In this document: in pieces, positions 7,100 through 14,645 of the stretch
How positions within the stretch are numbered: position 1 is the stretch's first letter
Layout of the letters: every line of letters begins with the position of its first letter
Assembly: GCA_937876435.1 (NCBI GenBank)
Contig: CALEIL010000485.1
Coordinates: 1 to 18,326, forward strand
Source of the DNA: an uncultured Bacteroidota bacterium
GTDB lineage: Bacteria; Bacteroidota; Bacteroidia; Chitinophagales; Saprospiraceae
Direction of reading: 5' to 3'
DNA: 18,326 bases
The notes under the pieces: model-generated
Databases searched by the model: none
What the model saw: the letters and a program-made list of their open reading frames with translations, nothing else
Told to the model about the DNA's origin: nothing
Position numbers and translations under genes: made by a program

Positions 7100-8401
7100 A
7101 TGCAACACGATAAATCGGCACAACTACTGGACAGAGCCAAAAAGGTTCTGGCGGGAGGTGTATCGTCTGAATTCCGAAAATACAATCATCCACACGCGCT
7201 GTTTTACACCCATGGAACCGGGAGCAGAATATACGATGTGGATGGAAACGAATATCTCGATTTCACCCTGAGTCAGGGTCCGTTGATTCTGGGACACTCC
7301 AATGAAGAATTGCTCGACAGGATCGATGAATATTCCAGAAAGGGACAACTATTTGCCGGACAACATATTCAGGAAATCGAACTGGCTGAAAAAATCAGCG
7401 AATTGATCCCGTCCGCTGAATTGATGAGATTTAGCCTGAGCGGTTCCGAAGCTGTTCAGACGGCTTTCCGGATCGCCCGGACCAAAACAGGAAAGAATAA
7501 GTTCCTCCGTTTTGAGGGGCACTATCACGGCTGGCTGGACAACGTAGCCTGGGGACTGTCTATCCCCGATTCAAAAGATTTGGGGGAACGGGAATCCCCG
7601 GAAGTTTATCCGTGGACGGAAGGATTGCCGGATCAAAGCCGGGAAGAATTTGAAATACTGCCCTGGAACGATCTGGAACTGGTCACCGACTTTCTGGAAA
7701 AAAATCATTCCGAAATCGCGGCGATCATTACTGAACCGGTCATGTGCAACAAAGGCTGTATCCTGCCCAAAAAGGGCTTTCTTGAAGGATTGCGGGAACT
7801 ATGTACCAAATATGGTATCGCATTGATATTCGATGAGGTGATCACAGGATTCCGGATCAATCTCGGTGGGGCGCAAACCTATTTCAACGTCATCCCCGAC
7901 CTGGCCATATTTGCCAAAGCCATGGCCAGCGGATACCCCCTGAGCGCGGTGGTCGGCAAGAAAGAATGGATGCAAATGGTAGTGGAGGGGCGAGCATTGC
8001 ACGCCGGAACAATGAACTCCGGCAATGCCCCGGTTGCCGCTGCCCTTTCCACGATAACCATCCTGGAACGAGATCGGCCTCACGACCGGATGTTTTCCCT
8101 GGGCCAAAAATTGATGGATGGTATCCGGACTGCAGCCAGAACACACGATCTGAATCTCAAGGTCATCGGTCCCGGGCCCATGTTTTGTACCTGTTTTACG
8201 GATCTTGATGAAATCCATGATTTTCGGGACACCCTCAGTTTTGACAATGGGAAGCTCAAAAGGTTCATTGTCGGCCTCCATCAGGAAGGTATCCGGGTGA
8301 TCGGACGTGGATTGTGGTACATTAGTGCTGCTCACACAGAGGAAGATATCGATCACGCCATCACAGTAGTGGAGCGGGTTTTGTCAAATATTGAAGAATA
8401 A
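7100..8401 (+). CDS. Class III aminotransferase, glutamate-1-semialdehyde aminomutase-like
   Basis: This is a fold-type I PLP enzyme of 433 residues. Lys273 in FAKAMASGYPLS should form the Schiff base with PLP. Asp245 in LIFDEVITGFR binds the pyridine nitrogen. GSEAVQTAFRIAR (115-127) and HYHGW (141-145) form the phosphate and ring pocket. Class III members move amino groups of omega- or beta-amino acids, or isomerise glutamate semialdehyde. This one is embedded among dehydrogenases and RidA, not heme genes, so a catabolic transaminase or aminomutase is more likely than HemL. The usual HemL lysine context (GKxxGGGxP) is replaced by AKAMASGYP, which supports this. It lies 10 nt behind HAD2 and 9 nt ahead of HAD3, in one transcript. 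It probably converts an amino group to a carbonyl that the HAD-fold proteins or RidA handle. Substrate unknown. Confidence 0.87.
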   Translation: MQHDKSAQLLDRAKKVLAGGVSSEFRKYNHPHALFYTHGTGSRIYDVDGNEYLDFTLSQGPLILGHSNEELLDRIDEYSRKGQLFAGQHIQEIELAEKISELIPSAELMRFSLSGSEAVQTAFRIARTKTGKNKFLRFEGHYHGWLDNVAWGLSIPDSKDLGERESPEVYPWTEGLPDQSREEFEILPWNDLELVTDFLEKNHSEIAAIITEPVMCNKGCILPKKGFLEGLRELCTKYGIALIFDEVITGFRINLGGAQTYFNVIPDLAIFAKAMASGYPLSAVVGKKEWMQMVVEGRALHAGTMNSGNAPVAAALSTITILERDRPHDRMFSLGQKLMDGIRTAARTHDLNLKVIGPGPMFCTCFTDLDEIHDFRDTLSFDNGKLKRFIVGLHQEGIRVIGRGLWYISAAHTEEDIDHAITVVERVLSNIEE

Positions 8402-8410
8402 TCCGGTTTC

Positions 8411-9364
8411 ATGAATCAATTCAATGAGGTAAATAATTTTCCTGAAATACTCATTTTGGGAATGGGAAGGACCGCATCAAGTGTCGCTGTTTGCCTCGCT
8501 GCATCTGGTTCGGCAGTCACACTATGCTGCGAAGACCTGGAAATGCACCAGGCCAGGATCGAGACTCATCTGTCTGATCTTGGGTTGCATCTGGGGATCA
8601 CAGAAACTAAAAAAATCCTGGTCACGCGCGAGAAAACCTGGTCTGAAACCCAAAATCTGGTTTTCATAACGGGGTATTCTGACCTGGCCCAAATCCAGAG
8701 CCTCATTCAATTTTTGGAAGATTTTCATTCCCGGGATCTCATCATAGCCGTATCTACCGATCATATTGAGTTGAATTCTCTGCAAAGACACAGCCAAAGG
8801 CCCGAAAATATTGTGGTGGTCAATTGGTCGGAACCAGCGCACACTACTTTTTTTATGGAAATCGTTTTCAATGCGCAAACCGACCAGCAAATCATCACCA
8901 GGTTGGAAAATGCAGCCCGAAAATCGTGGAATAAGGATCCGTACACGATCCGGGCCGAACTCGGGGTCCGGGGTCGGATGTGTACAGCTATGCTGCGGGA
9001 AGCGCTCTATCTTATCGATAAAGGGTACGCCAATATCGAAGATATCGACCGGGCATGCCGCAACGACGCGGGCACGTATATGCCTTTCGTCGGAAATTTT
9101 CAATATATGGATTTGATGGGAACGTTTGCCTATGGGGTGGTGATGGGAAAACTCAACCAGGAACTGTACAACGGAACGGCCCCTCCCCCCTTTTTCAACC
9201 AAATCAGCGGGGATGGTCGAGGCGGCGAGGCTGAAAAATCCAGCTTTTATGAATACTCCGCAGAGGATATGGAGGAATGGGATTTGAGAATGCGAAATTT
9301 CAGTTTTGAAGTGCGATCTCTTATATGCAAGTATCCATTCGGGGATACCGTAGAAATCGATTAA
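8411..9364 (+). CDS. Degenerate 3-hydroxyacyl-CoA dehydrogenase-fold protein 3 (HAD3), probable pseudoenzyme
   Basis: The 317-residue product aligns with HAD1 and HAD2 along its whole length, but the active site is dismantled. The glycine loop is GMGRTA (17-22), having lost its third Gly. The catalytic Ser position is Asp117 (STD), the catalytic His is Asn138 (VNWSEP), and the Asn of GFITNRL is Gly188, with one residue deleted nearby. Glu150 alone remains. The C-terminal domain is well kept (GYANIEDIDRACRNDAG, about 205-221), as expected for a subunit that still dimerises. The frame is open and the flanking spacers are tight (9 nt before), so it is under selection as a protein, not an obvious pseudogene. 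It may be a regulatory or structural partner of HAD1/HAD2, or may have acquired a new activity. ATG start. A 71-bp gap separates it from the next gene. Confidence 0.82.
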   Translation: MNQFNEVNNFPEILILGMGRTASSVAVCLAASGSAVTLCCEDLEMHQARIETHLSDLGLHLGITETKKILVTREKTWSETQNLVFITGYSDLAQIQSLIQFLEDFHSRDLIIAVSTDHIELNSLQRHSQRPENIVVVNWSEPAHTTFFMEIVFNAQTDQQIITRLENAARKSWNKDPYTIRAELGVRGRMCTAMLREALYLIDKGYANIEDIDRACRNDAGTYMPFVGNFQYMDLMGTFAYGVVMGKLNQELYNGTAPPPFFNQISGDGRGGEAEKSSFYEYSAEDMEEWDLRMRNFSFEVRSLICKYPFGDTVEID

Positions 9365-9435
9365 GAATAATTCATTCAGATGCTATGATTTTGAACCGAT
9401 ACATATCATAAACCTAAAAATTTATCTCGCAGGAC

Positions 9436-10560
9436 ATGAATGAGCAAAGGGACGTTTCCTATACCCCAAAACGCTTTATCATAGACGGACACCTGGATCT
9501 GGCTATGAATGCTATCGAGTGGAACCGGGATCTAAGGCAACCCCTGAGCGAAATCCGCCAGCGGGAGATGCACAAACCAGACAAACCCGATCGGGGAAAC
9601 GGCACGGTTTGCCTGCCCGAATTGCGGTCTGGTAGAATTGGCCTGGTCGTCGCCACCCAACTGGCCCGATACACCCCACCGGGAAGTAAATTGTCCGGTT
9701 GGCATTCTCCTCAGCAAGCATGGGCTATGACTCAGGCTCAGTTGGCATGGTACAGGGAAATGGAAGCGCTGGATGAAATGAGGCAAATAACCAACCTCCG
9801 CGATCTGGAAGATCACCTCCATTTGTGGCAAAACGCAGACATCCCCGATGACGGGAAGCCCATCGGATATATCCTGAGTCTGGAAGGTGCGGATTCGCTG
9901 GTCGATATTTCCTACCTGGAAAAAGCCTGTTCCTATGGGCTGAAAGCAATCAATTTGTCCCACTTCGGTCCCGGCCGGTACGCACCTGGCACGAGGATGG
10001 AAGGCGGATTGACGGGTCTGGGGAAAGAATTGGTCATGGAAATGAATGGTTTGGTTAAGACAGACCATACCATGATTCTCGATGTGACTCATCTGACAGA
10101 TCAGGGGTTTGACGAGGTTTTGGATTTGTATCACGGCCCGATCTGGGCCAGTCATCACAACGTTCGTAAGATAGTACCCAATCAGCGACAGTTGACCGAC
10201 GACCAGATCAAACGGCTGATTGAACGGGGAGCCATCATAGGTGGCATGCTCGATTGCTGGGCGATGGATATTCGGTTTATAGATACCGTTTCGGATCCCT
10301 GGCAACTGGATATCCGGCTTTCCCATCTGATCGATCACTGGGATCATATCTGCCAGATCGCCGGAAACAGCCATCATATCGCCATTGGGAGCGATCTTGA
10401 CGGAATATTTGGAACGGAACAATCACCATGGGATTTGAATTCCATAGCTGACCTTCAAAAATACGATTCACTGCTTACCGCGCGTGGATATACCGGGGAT
10501 GATATCGACAATATTTTTCACAAAAACTGGCTTTCGTTTCTCAGGCAAGCCTGGACATAA
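9436..10560 (+). CDS. M19 (membrane dipeptidase family) metallopeptidase, copy B
   Basis: This second copy of the cluster dipeptidase has 374 residues. The binuclear zinc site is intact: His19-x-Asp21 (DGHLD), Glu150, His176, His219, His240, Arg251 and Asp320. It differs from copy A mainly around the substrate loops. LSHFGPGRYAPGTRM replaces AHYGPGRYADGTGM, and LDCWAMDIRFID replaces LDVWMMVSGWVR after the conserved LTDDQIKRLIERG. Copies A and B may therefore split two related substrates or stereoisomers. Like copy A it has no export signal. It follows HAD3 by 71 bp, as copy A follows HAD1 directly, so the pair HAD plus M19 occurs twice. The spacer before it has no perfect promoter match. ATG start; the ceramidase-like gene begins 28 nt after its stop. 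Confidence 0.9.
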   Translation: MNEQRDVSYTPKRFIIDGHLDLAMNAIEWNRDLRQPLSEIRQREMHKPDKPDRGNGTVCLPELRSGRIGLVVATQLARYTPPGSKLSGWHSPQQAWAMTQAQLAWYREMEALDEMRQITNLRDLEDHLHLWQNADIPDDGKPIGYILSLEGADSLVDISYLEKACSYGLKAINLSHFGPGRYAPGTRMEGGLTGLGKELVMEMNGLVKTDHTMILDVTHLTDQGFDEVLDLYHGPIWASHHNVRKIVPNQRQLTDDQIKRLIERGAIIGGMLDCWAMDIRFIDTVSDPWQLDIRLSHLIDHWDHICQIAGNSHHIAIGSDLDGIFGTEQSPWDLNSIADLQKYDSLLTARGYTGDDIDNIFHKNWLSFLRQAWT

Positions 10561-10588
10561 GCCACTGTCTACCTAATTCATAGACCAT

Positions 10589-11992
10589 ATGACCGAGATA
10601 AATCAATTGTACGCCGGAGCAGCGCAGGTGGAGATCACCCCTCCTCCCGGTACCAGGATCAATGGAGACTTTGTCACCCACTTCGCCACCCGGTTTCACG
10701 ACCCGTTATTTGCGAAATGTCTGGTCCTGCAAAACGGACACGAGATCCTGGCATGGGTCATCGTAGATATATGCGTGATGTCCCAGACTTTTATCGACCC
10801 TGTCAAAGCGAAGATTCGTGAGATGACCCATATTCCTGTGCGAAATATAATGATCGCCAGCACGCACACCCATGCTGCAGGTTCTGTGGAAGAGGTGCAT
10901 CTGAGCGCTTTGGATATGGCCTACCGGACCAGGCTGGCAGATTTGATTCCTCAGGCTGTCATCATGGCCAAAGCTGCCCTACAACCGGCGGAAGCCACCT
11001 GGGGGTCGGTGGACGTACCAGAACACGTACTCTGTCGCCGGTATCATATGTCAGACGAATATTCCCCATTCAATCCGGTCACGGGTGGAGACGACAAGAT
11101 CAAAACCAATCCGTTTGAACTGGAAAAATGGATACAACGTCCCGTGGCGGTTCCCGATCCGGAGTTGTATTATCTGGCTGTACGCAGCCTGGAAGGTGAA
11201 TGGATTTCGCTGGTGGGAAATTATTCTCTGCATTACGTAGGGGATTGGGAAAACGGTACAATATCAGCTGATTACTTTGGGTTCTTTGCAAAGTGCGCTC
11301 AAGAAAAGCTAGGGACGGGGGATGATTTTATAGCCATGATGACCAATGGGACCAGCGGTGACGTCAATATCTGGGATTTTGAAAGGAAAAAAAATTACCC
11401 GGCCGGGAATTTTAAGAAAAGCAAGTGGATAGGCGAAGACCTGGCCACTCGTGTGGTCGAGGATCTATTGAGTCGTGCCCGCTGGGAACGAAATTTGAAT
11501 CTGGAGGTCACGTACCGGGTTATCTCCCAGGACGTACGCAAACCAGATTCGGATGAACTGGGGAAAGCACGTGATATTTTGGAAAAAAGTGATTATGAAA
11601 ACTTCGTGTATTCTGAATCGGGCCTCCGGATGGTATACGCCAGAGAACAAATTCTCCTCCACGAAACACCAGATGTCCGAGATATCCCGCTACAAACTTT
11701 CCGCATCGGAAATCTCGTTATAGGGGCGTTACCCGGAGAATTTTTCGCTGAAACGGGGTTGAAATTGAAAAAAGAACACCTGAATATAGATTATTTTACA
11801 ATTTGCCTGGCCAACGGCAATGTAGGATACGTGCCCCCTGCGCACGAAATCGAAATGGGAGGTTACGAAACCTGGAGATGTCGGTATAGCTGCCTCCAAG
11901 AAAACGCTGAATCAAAGATAACCGAGGAACTAAGCGCTATGGTAAAATCGATATCGGGTGAGATAACAGCTCGGAATCAGGACAAAAAATGA
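10589..11992 (+). CDS. Neutral/alkaline ceramidase N-terminal-domain-like hydrolase
   Basis: The 467-residue protein has the landmarks of the neutral ceramidase catalytic domain. These are AGAAQVEITPPPGTRINGD near the N-terminus (9-27), HDPLFAKCLVLQNG (37-50), the zinc-ligand segment STHTHAA (91-97), a second His segment followed by ISADYFGFF (about 215-235) and TNGTSGDVN. Neutral ceramidases hydrolyse N-acyl-sphingosine amides. They are normally exported and longer, with a C-terminal domain. This one has no signal peptide and lacks that domain, so a cytosolic amidase or related zinc hydrolase acting on a small substrate is more likely. Many bacterial proteins of this type have no known activity. 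It lies 28 nt behind M19 copy B and 10 nt ahead of the D-TA/DSD-type gene, in the same operon. ATG start gives the family-typical N-terminus. Confidence 0.75.
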   Translation: MTEINQLYAGAAQVEITPPPGTRINGDFVTHFATRFHDPLFAKCLVLQNGHEILAWVIVDICVMSQTFIDPVKAKIREMTHIPVRNIMIASTHTHAAGSVEEVHLSALDMAYRTRLADLIPQAVIMAKAALQPAEATWGSVDVPEHVLCRRYHMSDEYSPFNPVTGGDDKIKTNPFELEKWIQRPVAVPDPELYYLAVRSLEGEWISLVGNYSLHYVGDWENGTISADYFGFFAKCAQEKLGTGDDFIAMMTNGTSGDVNIWDFERKKNYPAGNFKKSKWIGEDLATRVVEDLLSRARWERNLNLEVTYRVISQDVRKPDSDELGKARDILEKSDYENFVYSESGLRMVYAREQILLHETPDVRDIPLQTFRIGNLVIGALPGEFFAETGLKLKKEHLNIDYFTICLANGNVGYVPPAHEIEMGGYETWRCRYSCLQENAESKITEELSAMVKSISGEITARNQDKK

Positions 11993-12002
11993 TCATATAA
12001 TT

Positions 12003-13112
12003 ATGAATAATAATTGGTATAACATTGAGGAGGTTGAACATCTGGATTCCCCGGCACTGGTCATTTATCTGGATCGTGTCAGGCGGAATATCGCCACTCT
12101 CGTAGATATGGTGGACGATGTAAATCAACTGAGGCCTCACGTCAAGACCCATAAATCGCCTGATATCACCCGGCTACTCCTTGAATCCGGAATCCAAAAA
12201 TTCAAATGCGCTACCATTGCAGAAGCTGAAATGCTGGGTCAGTGCAATGCTCCGGATGTCTTACTGGCCTACCAACCGATGGGGCCCAAAATTGATAGAT
12301 TCCTGCAATTAATGGACAAGTACTCCCAAACCCGGTATTCCTGCCTGGTAGACAATATGGATTCTGCCCGGGACATTTCCTCCAGGGCTGAAGCTTTCCA
12401 TGTCACAGTCCCTGTGTTTATTGACCTCAACGTGGGTATGAACCGGACGGGCATAGCCGCCGGCCCACCAGCCATGGAGTTAATCGAGCAGATAGAAAAA
12501 CTTCCGGGAATACGGGTTGTAGGTTTGCACGTGTACGACGGACACATCCATACGGTTGATCTGGACGAAAGAAAACGTGAATGCGATGAGGCTTTTCGTC
12601 CCGTTTTGGAAATGAACAGGAAACTTCAGGAATTGGGGTATGCTCTCACCATCGTGGCGGGAGGTTCTCCTACCTTCCCTATCCATATCCGAAGGATGAA
12701 CGTAGAATGCAGCCCGGGAACCTTCATTTATTGGGACAAAGGGTACCAGGATATGTTACCCGAACAAAAGTTTGAACCCGCTGCCCTGGTTGTCAGCCGG
12801 GTCATATCCCATCCGGGGGATAAAATATTTTGCCTGGATCTGGGGCACAAATCCATTGCTGCGGAAAATCCCCTGAACCGAAGGGTTTCATTTTACGATG
12901 CTCCTCCGATGAAATTCATCGGACAAAGCGAAGAGCATCTCGTGGTCCAGTGCCAATCAAATCGCGATCTTCATGTGGGCGATGTCCTGTACGGTATTCC
13001 GATTCATATTTGTCCCACGGTGGCATTGTACGATCACGTCCGGGTCGTCGAAAACCGGAAAGTCGTCGATTCATGGCCAGTGAATGCCAGAAATCGTGAA
13101 ATAACCGTATAA
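12003..13112 (+). CDS. D-threonine aldolase / D-serine dehydratase-type fold-III PLP enzyme
   Basis: This enzyme has the alanine-racemase-like barrel with a C-terminal D-serine-dehydratase-like domain, 369 residues in all. Lys48 in RPHVKTHKS should hold PLP. The barrel strands include VFIDLNVGMNRTG (138-150) and the metal-proximal segment GLHVYDGHIH (174-183). At the C-terminus His335-x-Cys337 (IHICPTV) matches the zinc-binding His/Cys pair of eukaryotic D-serine dehydratase, where D-threonine aldolase has His-x-Asp. Members cleave or dehydrate beta-hydroxy-D-amino acids. The relatives also include beta-hydroxyaspartate aldolase, but its partner genes are absent here. It is the last gene of the cluster, 10 nt behind the ceramidase-like gene. 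The imine released by a dehydratase reaction would suit the RidA encoded upstream. Family is firm; reaction type is inferred from one motif. Confidence 0.85.
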   Translation: MNNNWYNIEEVEHLDSPALVIYLDRVRRNIATLVDMVDDVNQLRPHVKTHKSPDITRLLLESGIQKFKCATIAEAEMLGQCNAPDVLLAYQPMGPKIDRFLQLMDKYSQTRYSCLVDNMDSARDISSRAEAFHVTVPVFIDLNVGMNRTGIAAGPPAMELIEQIEKLPGIRVVGLHVYDGHIHTVDLDERKRECDEAFRPVLEMNRKLQELGYALTIVAGGSPTFPIHIRRMNVECSPGTFIYWDKGYQDMLPEQKFEPAALVVSRVISHPGDKIFCLDLGHKSIAAENPLNRRVSFYDAPPMKFIGQSEEHLVVQCQSNRDLHVGDVLYGIPIHICPTVALYDHVRVVENRKVVDSWPVNARNREITV

Positions 13113-13653
13113 AACTAACACAACATCATTCTTCCAGGCATCACATTTTAATTTTTAAACCTGAAAAGTTAAAATTTCCCGGGCATATTTATCTTTAGAT
13201 GCCGGACCAAGGAATTATTTATTTCTTCTTTCAAACACAGTGTTCCGATTCCTATTATCTGACCCAACCACTACAACCGGGTCATATGCAGACCTTCATG
13301 CCATGAATAATGTTCGCCGGGATATATGTATCAGCCCTGGGGGCTATCTACGACCTATCTCCAGTCCCTTGATCCGGTCGAAAATGAAGTGGTAAAATTT
13401 GTTCCTCCAAAAAGCAACTAATCGATGGTGCACATTTCCATCGACCATGAACTTGGATGATACCTGAATGAGAATACATGGATCTGCGCTATAGGAGCTT
13501 AGGATTTGGTGCACTAAATCGATGGTGGATCGCATTCGGGGAATATTGCACAGGGAATTTCGTTATATAATAATGGCGATATACATGTCTCGATGCTGAC
13601 ATTTATATCGAACTACAAGCAGAAAGCCGAAGTCATCTAAATATTGATTCAGT
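13113..13653. other. 541-bp gap between the D-TA/DSD-type gene and egtD; no gene supported
   Basis: No open frame here encodes a recognisable protein; a 63-codon minus-strand frame (13344-13535) shows no family features. The decamer ATCGATGGTG recurs at 13421-13430 and 13518-13527. An AT-only inverted repeat (13145-13151 with 13169-13175) is too weak for a terminator. Near matches to the -7 element (TATCTTTA at 13190-13197; TAAAATTTG and TAGGATTTG with one base too many) exist, so the egtD promoter is probably in this stretch but cannot be fixed. The higher GC content of the middle part suggests decayed coding DNA. Confidence 0.5.
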
Positions 13654-14634
13654 ATGATATCGACGATCACTGGTGAATCCAGGCTTGAAAAAATAAATAA
13701 AGATTTCTACTCCGACGTGATCCGGGGCCTGACCCAGGTTCCCAAAAAACTATCGTCAAAATATTTCTACGACAAAAAGGGCGACCGGATTTTTCAGGCC
13801 ATTATGTCGTCCCCTGATTATTATCTTACGCGGTGCGAAATGGAAATCTTTACCCGGCAATCCCACGAAGTCGTGGACAGTTTAAATATCCGCACCTCGC
13901 CGTTCGAATTGATTGAGCTGGGGCCCGGTAATTGTGCAAAATCCATCCATTTGCTACGTGCGTTGATTTCAGCAAAGGCGGACTTCGACTACGTGCCGAT
14001 CGACATATCGCAGAATATAATCAGTGAATTACGATCATCCCTGCCGGCAAAGCTACCGGAATTGCGGTTTAAAGGACTGACGGGGGATTACTTTGATATT
14101 TTGGCCTCGCATTCCCTGTCCGGTGAAAAGCGGAAGATCCTGATGTTTCTGGGTAGCAACATCGGCAATATGACCCTGGCAGAAAGCAACCAATTCTGTG
14201 GTAAGCTCCGGGGATATTTGCATCCGGGTGATCAGTGCATTATTGGGTTTGATCTCATCAAGCATCCTGCCATTATCAGACGCGCGTATGATGACCGGGA
14301 TGGACTTACCAGGGATTTTAATCTCAACCTATTGCATAGGATCAACCACGAACTGGATGCAGATTTCAAGATTGACCGGTTCGATCACTTTGCCACTTAT
14401 GATCCAATGTCCGGGGCAGCGAAAAGCTTTCTGGTTAGTTTGGAAGATATGGAGATCCACCTACCGGGAACCAGGATTTCTATGGAGCAGAATGAATGCA
14501 TTTGGACCGAGATATCCCAGAAATTTTCAAAAGAACAAATCCGCCAAATGGCCACAGAGAATGGATTTGTCCATACCGCTGAATTTCTGGATACCAAATC
14601 GTGGTTTATGGATGTCGTCTGGACAGCGGTGTAA
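13654..14634 (+). CDS. egtD: L-histidine N-alpha-trimethyltransferase (hercynine synthase)
   Basis: EgtD uses three S-adenosylmethionine molecules to convert histidine to hercynine, the first step of ergothioneine synthesis, in the cytosol. The 326-residue length is typical. The N-terminal family signature KYFYDKKGDRIFQAI, then SSPDYYLTRCEMEIF, spans 36-66. The SAM loop is ELGPGNCAKS (88-97) and GSNIGN is at 167-172. Histidine-binding residues of the mycobacterial enzyme have plausible counterparts in Tyr56, Asn169, Tyr212, Glu286 and Ser288 (TEIS). The Glu-x-Ser pair is what distinguishes histidine methyltransferases from relatives. The usual IEMHL segment before the last strands reads AKSFL, a local divergence. 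The ATG follows a long non-coding gap. The flavin disulfide reductase begins 11 nt later and egtB follows, so this is a dedicated operon. Confidence 0.9.
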   Translation: MISTITGESRLEKINKDFYSDVIRGLTQVPKKLSSKYFYDKKGDRIFQAIMSSPDYYLTRCEMEIFTRQSHEVVDSLNIRTSPFELIELGPGNCAKSIHLLRALISAKADFDYVPIDISQNIISELRSSLPAKLPELRFKGLTGDYFDILASHSLSGEKRKILMFLGSNIGNMTLAESNQFCGKLRGYLHPGDQCIIGFDLIKHPAIIRRAYDDRDGLTRDFNLNLLHRINHELDADFKIDRFDHFATYDPMSGAAKSFLVSLEDMEIHLPGTRISMEQNECIWTEISQKFSKEQIRQMATENGFVHTAEFLDTKSWFMDVVWTAV

Positions 14635-14645
14635 AATGGATCACA

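Noticed and set aside
7100..8401. Aminotransferase as HemL (glutamate-1-semialdehyde aminomutase)
   Set aside because: The lysine context AKAMASGYP and the surrounding catabolic-type genes do not fit HemL, although the families are related.
8522..9202. Minus-strand open frame of 226 codons opposite HAD3
   Set aside because: Shadow of HAD3, whose full-length alignment with HAD1 and HAD2 leaves no doubt about the coding strand.
9532..10422. Long minus-strand open frame of 296 codons
   Set aside because: It lies wholly antisense to M19 copy B, which has a complete zinc site; the antisense protein is Pro/His/Arg-rich and shows no domain.
12003..13112. The fold-III PLP enzyme as a replacement for the EgtE C-S lyase
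   Set aside because: EgtE is a fold-type I enzyme acting on a cysteine sulfoxide; this one belongs to the upstream operon and a different PLP fold. Nothing in the sequence links it to hercynylcysteine.
13145..13175. Inverted repeat ATTTTAA/TTAAAAT behind the D-TA/DSD-type gene as a terminator
   Set aside because: Only A:T pairs, a 17-base loop and no T-run following the stem; too weak to call.
14601..14645. GTG start extending the disulfide reductase by 15 residues
   Set aside because: It would overlap egtD by 34 bp and add residues with no homology; the FAD strand starts properly from ATG 14646.
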